From Serpula lacrymans var. lacrymans S7.9 (lineage: Eukaryota; Basidiomycota; Agaricomycetes; Boletales; Serpulaceae): a stretch of 64,000 nucleotides of DNA. The notes under the pieces were generated by a model that worked only from the letters and a program-made list of their open reading frames with translations, searched no databases and was not told where the DNA came from. Positions 1-9,072 of the stretch are shown piece after piece. Numbering within the stretch: position 1 is the first letter of the stretch; each line of letters begins with the position of its first letter. The translations under genes and the position numbers were made by a program. The stretch spans positions 1,067,087-1,131,086 of the forward strand of contig NW_006763292.1 of assembly GCF_000218685.1 (NCBI RefSeq), in the 5' to 3' direction.

Positions 1-857
1 ATTAGCATCATTCTGTGACTTTGTAAAATGTCTTTACACCCAAAATGATGGCGCTAAGATTAAATAAATATGATCAGATAGCGGTGGCGAATATACGAGT
101 AAAGAGTACCTCTCAAAACTTGGTATCCATCACAAACAAACAGTTCATAACACTCCTGAGCAGAACGGAGCCGCTGAATGACTAAACCAAACACTAGTGT
201 ATGGTTAAAGAACAGACCATTAAAATAAGCCTTACCTGATAAGACACCGTACAGAATGTGAACTGACTTGAAACCCAATCTATTTGACTTAAATCAATTT
301 GGATGCACTGTTTTTGTAAAAAGAGAACCCTCACCTAAATTAGAAGCCAAAGCCAGAGAGGCAAAATTCTGATGAAAACAATAAGGGCTACCAAATATAT
401 TGGTCAAAAAAGAACAGGGTATTAGTCAAACAAGAATTCTGTTTCAAACCAGAAAACAATGACTCACCTAGCGCTGCCATGCCCAAAGGGGAAAGCATTA
501 TTAATGCTCAAGTTAATGCTAAACAACAAGAAAAAACAATCAAAAACTAACCTAAACAAGAAACTCACCAAAAGAATGACTCACCAACCAATTTTCTAAC
601 ATCCAATCCCCAAAAAATGCTGGAAATCCACCTGCTGAAAGCACAACTTGTGCACAACCTCCTCCGGGATACTATGCAGCTTTGAACCATTGCCAAAGGC
701 AATGACCATATGGATCAAGGATGGACCAAGCGAAGAGATGCAAGATGGCAATAATGGCAATAGAGAGTTTGCTCTGATCATCCATCAGGCACTCGCGTCA
801 CATGACAACAACTCCTCCATGGTCACAAAGGCACTCACCAGACCAGACACAGCCAAA

Positions 858-995
858 CACTGTGGGGATCAACTTATATGAGCTCAGCTTATATGCTGAA
901 GATATTGGATATCTGCATTCTGATTGGCTGAAAAAGGCTAAAATTGAATATTTTCAGCATATAAGCTGGGCTTATATAAGTCGATCCCCTCAGTG
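858..995. mobile_element. 138-bp MITE with CACTG termini
   Basis: Terminal inverted repeats of about 41 bp (CACTGtGGGGATCAACTTAT... and its near-complement ending ...GATCCCCtCAGTG) enclose about 55 bp. The flanks are AAA at 855-857 and AAA at 996-998. Removing the element and one AAA restores the copia-B host reading (AKWHQAM), so this is a true insertion with a 3-bp target duplication. CACTG ends and a 3-bp duplication are typical of the CACTA superfamily, to which fungal Plavaka elements are related. It has no coding capacity. Confidence 0.85.
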
Positions 996-2174
996 AAATG
1001 GCACCAGGCAATGGACAACAAGGTCAATTAAGAAACTATGTACCTAGGGAATCCCACCACCAAACACCAATGTGATCCAATCACATTTTGTCCTCAAGGC
1101 AAAACGGGATGAGAACAGTAAGATAGCAAGATACAAGTGAATGCCAGCAACCTTGGATGGCATATCCATCAGATTGACATAAAAAATGCATACCTCAATG
1201 CAACACCGCAAGAGGATGTTTATATATCACCACCACCTGGCTATCTCAAGCCCGAAGACAAAAACAAGGTCTGTAAGCTCAAGAAGAGCCTTTATGGACT
1301 CAAACAAGCAGGACATGAGTGGTACCAGACATTATTGAGAACCCTCCCAGAAATTAGATTCACAAAGTCAGCTGTTGACACTGTAAAAATCACTCCACCG
1401 TACTTTCAGTGTCGACTGATGACATAGTTATAACATCTGAATCCATCCAGACCATCAAAGAGTTTAAAGATGAACTCTTGCACCATTATAAAGTATTTAA
1501 TCTGGGTGAGATTTAATGGTTACTAGGATTCAAGATAGACTACAATCATAAATCCCATATCCATATTATAAACAGCATATATTAATGCCATAGTTGAACA
1601 CTTTGGACTTACTGACGCAGAACCAGTAGCCACTCCACTAGAACCTGGGATAATGCTTGGAAACAACCAATCACCAGCTACACCTAAATAATATAATGAG
1701 ATGCACAACATTCCATATTAAGAAGCTGTAGGTTGCCTCACATGGATAGCACTGGGATTGTGCCCAGATATAGCTTCTGCTACAAAAATCCTGGCTCAGT
1801 TCAATCAAAATCCAGGTAAACTTCACTGGGAACCAGTGAAACGAGTCATCTTGTACATGAAGGGAACTCATGAATTGACTCTGAAGTCAATCAAGGGTGA
1901 AAAACCTATTCTATCATATAACATTGCAGGGACACTGTCACTCCATTTCTGGACATGTATCATTCAAGTCTACCAAATGTCTTGAGTGCAAAGAAACAAT
2001 CCATAGTTGCTCTCTTGAGCACTGAAGCTGATTACATAGCAGCCACTCATGCTATTAGAGACATTTTCTGGCTGCAAAGTCTCATTGGCAAAATTTGATC
2101 ACCCACAGATGAAACCACAGTACTATACTGTGACAACCAAAGTGCCATAGCACTATCAAAGAACAATAAATTCC

Positions 2175-2388
2175 TGACAAAGCCGGATAAACCCCGTCTC
2201 TGCTAAAGCAGCCATTGTTCTCCATGGAGTCACCATTGTTCTCCTAGGAGCACAATTGTACTCCTAGGAGTCATTATACCTTAGCAATTAGCACCTCCAA
2301 CTATAAGTATTAGGGGTTTTAGTATAGGAATACCTCAGTCATTTCTATAGCCTTTTAGGCAGCAGCTGAGTTTTACTTAGTTTTATTA
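2175..2388 (+). mobile_element. Solo LTR of copia-A inside copia-B RNase H
   Basis: Begins TGACAAAGCCGGATAAAC and ends ...CTTAGTTTTATTA, matching the LTRs of the copia-A elements at 21414-26486. The flanks are ATTCC (2170-2174) and ATTCT (2389-2393), a 5-bp target duplication with one later mutation. It splits the RNase H reading between NNKF and HPQTEHIDI of copia-B. No internal domain remains, so it is a recombination product. Confidence 0.85.
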
Positions 2389-2580
2389 ATTCTCCACCCT
2401 CAAACAGAACATATTGATATTTGTTACTATTTCATTCAAGAGGCTGTAGAGAATGATCAAGTCACTCTATTATTCTGTCCCACAGACGAGATGATAGCTG
2501 ATCTATTCACTAAAGCACTACCTCGAGTCAAACACGAGAAATTTGTCAACATGATAGAACTATGCTATGATTGAAGGGAA

Positions 2581-3190
2581 GTGTTAGAGTTACAACAATC
2601 AATTACATAGACTCAGTAATATTTCCAGCCACTTGCTTAGTAATATGCACAGAAACATAGTGTAAAAATGTTGGACCACACATTATACTTCCCATAGAAT
2701 TACAATACTGATGCTGTAATAGTTGTAGGCATATTTTAACTATTCTACCATACTACTCTTATGAGTATGTTTTTATTTGAGCCTACACTAATATTTCAAG
2801 TAGTAGATAAATCATTTCTAGTCCGACTTTTCTATTCTATAGTTGTGGGAAAATATTTCCCTATTGGGATCCAAAAACTCGGACATTTCCTCTCTCACTT
2901 TAATGCTCACTATAGTTGCACCTCAGTTTTATTCACACAAAACTGAGGTTAGTAGACACAGTTTTCACTTTCAGGATTTCTTACTTATTATGCTGTAGTT
3001 ATTGTTTCCTAGATTCCAATAATAGTTACTTTAATATTCACAGGTATATATCAATATAGAGCTTTACTGAGGCAGTCAGAGTTTACTTTGACATTCACAG
3101 TCACTGCCAGCTCACAGCTTGTACTCACATTACTCAGAGGATGCCATATCACCATTGAGGCTACTTGTTCGCTACACATCAAAAAATCAT
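2581..3190 (+). repeat. Probable 3' LTR of copia-B, right end undefined
   Basis: Directly after the copia-B stop and a short purine tract (GAAGGGAAG), the sequence starts TGTTAGAGTTACAAC, a usual copia LTR start. A+T-rich non-coding sequence follows until the inverted repeat at 3200. I could not identify a matching CA end with confidence. No gene is visible in this stretch. Confidence 0.5.
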
Positions 3191-3199
3191 GTTGTCAGG

Positions 3200-3456
3200 C
3201 AGACTCCAAACCAGTCCACATATGTGTGTATGCTATAGCCCAGTGCTTGTGATTAGATAATTTGATTATATAATTATCCAAGACTTTACCAAAACTTGAG
3301 TTGAGCATAACACATATGGCTGACTGGCAAAATTTGTAGTGGCGCCAGATTTTGGTTTATTTACACCACCAAAGATTGCCACCAAATCCAACATCTTTCA
3401 GTCGGCTAAAGTCAAAAACAGAAATGTGACCGTGACTTTTTCTTTTCTTGGACAGA
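3200..3456 (+). repeat. Left inverted repeat of the helicase/DUF6589 element
   Basis: Starts CAGACTCCAAACCAGTC and runs to the segment TTCTTTTCTTGGACAGA. Read against the complement of 8512-8766, the match is nearly continuous with only scattered substitutions, several of them C/T or G/A changes. It ends just before the helicase start codon. Confidence 0.85.
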
Positions 3457-3516
3457 GCTTATTTTGTATGCAGTCCGGACGCTTTGAGACACCAAGTTCC
3501 GATGAAATCAGCAGTC

Positions 3517-3913
3517 TGTGGGCACTGGAGCACAATGAAAACAACACTCAGAAGAAGAGGAAGAGGTGGGAGTGGTTACCCATTAGGTTTCAACAAGTCA
3601 GTTGTTGGCAGACAACAGGAGGACTCGCTGAGTCCTTCCCCATGTATTGCTCCAGTATATATACTAAAATACATGAGGTACTGTACAGTTGTAAATAAAG
3701 CTTAAAGTCCGATGTCTAGCATGTGACCGGTCACATGCTAAGTCTAGACACTGGTCAGGTGTTGTGTCACATGACCAAGTCATGTGACTATGAAAAGTCG
3801 AAAATGTAAAGTAAAGTAAATGGTCACATGACTGGTCATGTGACTTGGAAAAATAAAAGTAAAAGTACGGAAAAGATGAAGTGTAAGTAGGTACTGGTAC
3901 GTCAATTATAACA
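3517..3913 (-). mobile_element. Solo LTR, family D (copy 1), in helicase 5' region
   Basis: The minus strand starts TGTTATAATTGACGTACC and contains repeated CATGTGAC / GTCACATG palindromes and a TATATATA box. A perfect 5-bp target duplication CAGTC lies at 3512-3516 and 3914-3918. Excision on paper joins SDEISSL to VKERFGI of the helicase, which confirms the boundaries. Confidence 0.92.
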
Positions 3914-5048
3914 CAGTCTTGTGAAAGAAAGATTTGGCATCACTCCATGTCATTTTCAAGTCCTATCATCCCAGATGCAGTTGAAGAAGAAACATGTCTT
4001 CACAATTGCACCCACAGGTTCTGCAAAAACCCTCACATTCCGGATACCACTTCTCTTTAATAATGAAGGAATCATTATCTTGATCACTCCACTTAATATC
4101 CTTGGAGGAAAAAATGTTGACAAGCTTCAAAGTCTGGGATTTCTGGCCATCAATTTGAATAATGAGACTGCTACTGATGAAAACTTTGAGGTCCGTAATA
4201 TTTCAGTTAATAGAACAATTCATGACTTTCTTTTAGGACATCAAACAACTGAAGTACTGAGTCATATTGACAAGTCCTGAGCATGTCCGCCATGATTCAT
4301 GTTTCAAAAACCTATGAAAATGTACAAGATTTACCGAGCGACTGTTCAATGTTACAATTGATGAGGGGCACTGTATCAGTGAATGGGGAGATGGGTTTTG
4401 ACCAGAGTATAATGAGCTTGGTGTACTCCAATGGTTGCTTCCTCCTCATGTCACTTTTCATATTACATCAGTGACCATGCCTCCCCATATTCTTCAAGAT
4501 ATCCAAATGAAGCTGCAGATTGAAAAAAGTAACATGGTTAAAGAAGTACGCTCACCTGTTGATTGGCCTTGTTGTTCATCCGCTCAAGGCCCTGCTTCAG
4601 GACTCGATGAGCAACAACATTGTTGTTGGAGGTTTAGCGTAAAGGTGTCACACTTATGTTGTGACACCTGTAACCCAGAGTTGTTCATATTCTCACTGCA
4701 CAGGATATTTCCCAAGCCTCAACGCGATAAGAGAAAAGTCAACACCAAAAGCTACACAATGACCAAGGCTGGTGGAGAGTTGCGGCGTCATTTGAAGGAA
4801 TGGCGTGAGTCTCAGCTTATGGCCGAGGGTCTCAGTGGGGACACTTTTTTTGGTGTCCAAATTATCATGTCAGAGCCGGTTCTCTGTTGCATCGTTGAAC
4901 TTGCCGAACTTGCAAAAATCAAGGATGTTACAATGCTTCGTGAGCAAACCAATTGGTGCTATGCAGATTTATATGGAGACAAGATCATTGGTCTTGTCAA
5001 TACACACTTCCCACCACCTGTACCAGCTCTATCAATGGCCAATATCAG

Positions 5049-5703
5049 TGTAAGGACCATTTTATTATTTCCCTATCTTCGCTATGTCTTGGTTCTTGAA
5101 CGCCTTTCCCGTCACACCTCTGGCTCTAGGGCTAGAGGTATCATTTGCCATTCTACTTCTCATAGCCCTCACAGGCTTTCTTAACCATCGCTACCATTTT
5201 ATATCACAGATCAGAGACTGGGTATCGCTCCCAGCCAGCCAGCACACTGGGTAGGGACTGGTAGTAGGCATCTCGCCAACCAGCTCCAAGCCCCAGTAAA
5301 GCCTGGATACACTAATAAACGCCTTATTCAGGATCGTACCTCATCATGAGGATACGGTTCCTGAACACGCGTAACAAACCTCTATTATTAGTACAAATCT
5401 CTCACCGCTGATTAATCAAGTTAAAAGTCGTACAATAGTTGTTCTCCCTTTTTCTTATTGGCCGATTGATTCCTCAGACCACTTTTCATATATTCTCCTT
5501 TCGGTCTGAGGAACGAACAGTTCACTATATAAAGCCTTACCTATTCATGTATAGCTCCTTAGTTTTCTATTACTGAATTTACCCGCTTTACTCCTCAACA
5601 AGAACCTTTCAAGCTTACCTCTCAAGCTCATCAAACCCCTTACTCCCTGCAAGTGCAGAAGGAGACAGGTTTCGTTTTTGTTATAGTTTACCGTTGCCTC
5701 ACA
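5049..5703 (+). mobile_element. Solo LTR, family B (copy 1), in helicase 3' region
   Basis: Begins TGTAAGGACC and ends TTGCCTCACA (imperfect TGTRAGG inverted ends). A perfect target duplication ATCAG lies at 5044-5048 and 5704-5708. It contains a TATATAAAG box near 5524. Related copies occur at 19022-19697 and 51393-52090. It separates two parts of the helicase C-terminal reading. Confidence 0.92.
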
Positions 5704-5955
5704 ATCAGCAATACCTTGCAGGCTGCGTTGTCCGACTCCAATGGATCCGCTAAGAAAAAATGTGCTTACACATGCCGCTCATGCGGGGCGGTTGGACATA
5801 TTGGTGAGTTTGTTTTTGTTTGTTTCGGACTTTGTCGCTAATATTTCTTACAGCTTCAAATCGTTCTTGTCCGAAGTACACAGCTAAACCACGTTCAAAA
5901 TGAAACACAGAAAATACTGTGCCAAGTAGTTAAATAGGAACTTTTATGTAGTAAG

Positions 5956-6342
5956 TCAGTCATCATACAAGTCCTCAGCCTCAAACTCAAAGTGATCCTC
6001 AGTCTCGTCATCATCTGTTAATATTGTCATGTGCATCAATGCAAGTCCGTCCGCTACCTTGTCTGTGATAGAGGCTATAGCCTCTCGGCCTTGTTTGAAT
6101 GGGTAAGGACTTTTCTCTCTGATCCATGCAGCTAGTTTCTGAATTGTCTTGGTCATATCAGGTGGTGTATGCTGACTTGTGCGGTGTTGAAGGTGGAAGG
6201 CATTTTCAACGGTCACATGACAGTTGCGGTAAACTTTGATCAGAGGTGACTGTTTTATAACATGCTTGATTGTGCAATTTGGACCTGTACCTGAATATAC
6301 ATCAGGAAAACGTGACTTAGATATAAATACAATAAATTGCAA
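5956..6342 (-). pseudogene. C-terminal fragment of a DUF6589-family protein
   Basis: A 128-codon frame containing IKQSPLIKVYRN, HTPPDMTKTIQKL, FKQGREAIASITDKVADGLA and an acidic tail. This order (E/QSPLxxVYRN, then TPDMTKT, then GR...D...G) is the usual C-terminus of the basidiomycete DUF6589 family, whose function is unknown. The matching N-terminal part is at 7480-8394 on the same strand. Most of the central domain is absent, and a DUF6532-like segment lies between the two parts. It converges on the helicase. Confidence 0.6.
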
Positions 6343-6605
6343 AATATCTGTTATATCTATAAGTGTGATCCTTGCAAAGTCCCCTACTCTAAATGCATGA
6401 TTATCAATAAATATCAGTTTAGAGTATTTCTATATCATAAAAAGTGGTTTATAGCACAGTCATTAAAACAAAAATGACCTTGCACTTTTTCACTATAATT
6501 CACTCTAAATGCAATTATATCAATCCATACTCAATCATATTCAAAAAAAAGCACTAATAAAGCAAATTATTTTGATTTTTAAAAACGCTGCAGCAGTAAT
6601 ATTTA

Positions 6606-7140
6606 TCAAAATGATTTTGACGCTTTTGCTGCTTCCTCTAAAGCATCAAAATCAAATATAAGCTCAGAAACATCAGATTGCCCCCTCCCCCCACTGTCAT
6701 ACAACCATTTCTACAAAAATACTTGAGGTTAAGAAAACATTTCAATATAAATATGTAGTAAGCTCTTACCAAACATAATCATCAACCCCACCAACCACAG
6801 CCACCAGGTATGTAGGAGAACATTTCTGAAAGTTGTCCAGCAACCTCATATGATGATCCCACCTTGTAAAAGTATAATAAGTACAGATTTATAGTGATTG
6901 AGGTGACATACTTAGCAGAAAATGCTGTCTCTGAGAATTCTATTGTGGCGTTGTTAATAGCACCTAGCAAAGCACATTCAATCTGGTAAACAATATTGGT
7001 TGTTATTTTATTTAAAAATATATATAAACACTTACAGAGCATGCTACTAGAGCCAAAGGTCTTTCAGAAGTAGCCTAGAAATTGTGAATAGTAATATCAA
7101 ATAATGCCAACATAAAATTAATAATGTCACTGTTTTAGTT
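6606..7140 (-). pseudogene. DUF6532-like protein fragment (copy 1)
   Basis: Reading down the minus strand through apparent introns: RPLALVACS, then IECALLGAINN and IEFSETAFSAK, a GTATGT intron, WDHHMRLLDNFQKCSP and VGVDDYVW, a further intron, and a tail ending FDALEEAAKASKSF and a stop at 6606. A second copy at 28190-29540 has the same blocks in the same order (ALALVACSV, ECALLGTINN, FSENSF, WEHLNLIQEF, DLEEAA), which supports real ancestral coding. The pattern LALV...IEcaL...FSE..F...H...L resembles fungal DUF6532, a domain of unknown function. No upstream start was found. Confidence 0.5.
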
Positions 7141-7479
7141 TGAAGGTGGTGATGATGGAGAAGGAGTACTTTTTGCAGCTCTGCCCCTGGCCATCAGATA
7201 ACTGCATTGTTTAGAATGTATAATCCTAGGTATTGGAGTCCTGAAAACCAAGCCAATGATACAAGTTCAGTATACGTGGCAAAGATGAAAGATACAAATG
7301 ATACAAACAAATACAAATCTAAAATAATAGTTTCAGCAGGTGAAAAATTCTTGTGCACCAATATAGGGAGAATATGATAGTGAAAATATACCAAATCAAA
7401 TGCACAGAGGCCCTTCTTTACAAGTACTGAGAAAGACCGGCCTATTTGCAGCCCGAATGGTTGAACCCATTTGAGTTTT

Positions 7480-8394
7480 TATTTTGGTTTGGTATAGTAT
7501 TGAAATGACAATGTGAAAAGGTAAATAAAATTCCCACATTTTGACACTGTGTGCCACAGTGGTGAGTCATAATAGAGGGTAAGAGTGCGCTGCAGCACAG
7601 TAGCGCTTTCCCACAGTTGACAACACATTTTGCTCAACACTATAGGCATTATAGAGAGATCTGACCGCTTTTTGAGACATTTAAACTCCGATTGTAACAC
7701 TTTCCCGCACGTCAAGCCACCCACTTTTTTTGGATTGTGTAGCATGATACTAATGCACACAACAGTTTTCTGTGGATCAGGTTAGTTGGCTAGTGAGTAC
7801 GCAAGCAAGTATACTGACAATCATTCCCAATGCAGTGTTCCTTGTGGCCACTCTTCTCCACCTCTTCTTCAATGTCTTCTGGTCACCTCCTTCATCCTCA
7901 TCACCGCCAAGTTCTCCTATGAAGTTGTCTCCATCTGCAAGAGTTGGTGGTGTCCTATTCATTGGGGTGGCAGGTTCTCGAGCCTTTCTCCAGTTTTGTG
8001 GGCTCTCCATGATAGAGCTGATAATAGCCCAAAGGTTTGTTGCAACACTACTCATTTTAGTAGCCAGCTGTTGCATAAATGCTCCCTTTAGCTGCTCTGC
8101 TGTGGCCGATGTAATCTTGAACTGCAAACCATGGCATTCACTGCCAAGTTCCTCAACCTCCCTACACAACACACCTGTCACCAGTGTGAATGACCAGGAG
8201 AGCACTGGCTGTCAAGAATTTGTGTGGTTATACAGGTAAGCACATATTCTTGCTCCATCCCTCTCTAGAGATTCACGGGCTGACTTGGTACTGGTTTCAG
8301 TACTCTCCAGAATTCCCTGGATCAGCTCGGATACTGAAAATCTGATTTCTTCTATGCACTGTAGGACAGCACTCAGACGACGAAAGTTACTCAT
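7480..8394 (-). pseudogene. N-terminal part of a DUF6589-family protein
   Basis: Start at ATG 8394 (MSNFRRLSAVLQCIEEIRF). After an intron or frame change near 8210 it continues as GLQFKITSATAEQL and WRKAREPATPMNRTPPTLAD, then an acidic run, LKKRWRRVATRNTALGMIV and VVCISIMLHN near 7750. The blocks RKAREPA.PM.RTPP.LADGDNF and VVCISIMLH are typical of the region upstream of the DUF6589 core in many Agaricomycete proteins. In-frame stops follow. The start lies about 118 bp inside the right inverted repeat. Confidence 0.6.
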
Positions 8395-8511
8395 AGTAGA
8401 TGGATATAATGTAAAAATATATTTCAACTCAGTAGCTTTATAGCTTATGAAATAGTGCAAAGTTGATACATCATTGGAACATTGTGTTCAAGTGTACTAC
8501 TCCTACTCTTC

Positions 8512-8766
8512 TGTCCAAGAAAAGAAAAAGTCATGGTCACATTTCTGTTTTTGACTTGAGCCGACTAAAAGATGTTGAATTTGGTGGCAATGTTCGGTGG
8601 TGCAAATAAACCAAAATCTGGCGTCACTACAAGTTTTGCCAGTCGGCCATATGTGTTATGCTCAACTCAAGTTTCGGTAAAGTCTTGGATAATTATATAA
8701 TCAAATTATCTAATCACAAGCACTGGGATATAGCATACACACATATGTCGACTGGTTTGGAGTCTG
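8512..8766 (-). repeat. Right inverted repeat of the helicase/DUF6589 element
   Basis: Complement of the repeat at 3200-3456, with the outer end at GGAGTCTG (8759-8766). It precedes the minus-strand DUF6589-type start. Beyond it, 8767-9072 holds no gene I can recognise and is the 3' flank of the 4E-T-like gene. Confidence 0.85.
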
Positions 8767-9072
8767 AAATAACAGTAACTTTCAGATTTACACAAAATGT
8801 TGAAAATGTTTTTAACTACTTTCAGGATTTAGACAGGATATTGTGGCTGACATTAGCCGGTCAGGCATCCAGTGTGATAAGCTCGTCAGGTTGAAAAAGG
8901 TAGGTCAAGGGCGAAAGGCCTGATGAGGTAAAGAGGATTTTTCCGACAGAGGTTCTACCCTCGTTCCTTCACTTACTTTGCTGATTGTCCAGAAAGGTAA
9001 GTACTAATTCATTTCGGTTCCCCTTTTTTCGATTCTCATGGAACATTTTACACTATTTCACCTTCGAGCGGG

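Larger units (their letters stand above)
1..2577 (+). pseudogene. Ty1/copia retrotransposon remnant (copia-B), integrase to RNase H
   Basis: Remains of a copia polyprotein read in several frames. At 100-215 the end of an integrase core is visible (HNTPEQNGAAE, the catalytic Glu context). At 1137-1427 reverse transcriptase appears (IDIKNAYLNA, PPPGYLKPEDK, KKSLYGLKQAGHEWYQ), then an eroded YVDD box (DDIVITSE) near 1417. RNase H follows (STEADYIAATHAI, YCDNQSAIALSKNNKF) and the usual C-terminus (DEMIADLFTKALP) stops at about 2574. Stops and frame changes are frequent, so nothing functional can be made. It differs clearly in sequence from the copia-A copies elsewhere in the window. The left end lies outside the window. 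A MITE at 858-995 and a copia-A solo LTR at 2175-2388 are nested inside it, so it is the oldest layer here. Confidence 0.9.
3468..5903 (+). pseudogene. RecQ-like DEAH-box DNA helicase, broken
   Basis: Recognisable pieces of the RecQ-like helicase family that is expanded in Agaricomycetes. The start is MQSGRFETPSSDEISSL, interrupted by a solo LTR, then VKERFGITPCHFQ. Walker A follows as APTGSAKT (near 4009; the usual GSGKT Gly is Ala), then ITPLNILG. Near 4350 the DEAH-type box is IDEGHCISEWG, and motif III is SVTMPPHIL (SAT changed to SVT). The second RecA lobe is missing. The C-terminal region resumes with a Cys-rich segment (CCDTCNPELF, near 4660) and ELRRHLKEWRESQ, is cut by a second solo LTR, and ends with a CX2CX4H zinc-knuckle-like tail (CRSCGAVGHI, short intron, SNRSCPKY) at TGA 5901-5903. 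Several stops and frameshifts are present. Identity by pattern recall; no search was run. Confidence 0.8.
3200..8766. mobile_element. Putative two-gene DNA transposon with ~255-bp terminal inverted repeats
   Basis: Two near-identical inverted repeats (3200-3456 and 8512-8766) enclose a RecQ-like helicase pseudogene on + and a DUF6589-family pseudogene on -. The two are convergent, their ends separated by about 52 bp (5903 and 5956). The helicase ATG (3468) lies about 12 bp inside the left repeat. The ATG of the minus gene (8394) lies about 118 bp inside the right one, so each repeat sits where that gene's promoter would be. No target duplication is seen at the outer ends. Two solo LTRs (3517-3913 and 5049-5703) account for about 1.06 kb of the present length. 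All genes in it are broken, so it is a fossil. The alternative is two independent insertions of one short repeat in opposite orientation. Confidence 0.55.

Noticed and set aside
7772..8239. 155-codon plus-strand frame with hydrophobic and Ser/Pro runs
   Set aside because: The opposite strand holds the conserved DUF6589 N-terminal blocks; this is its antisense shadow.
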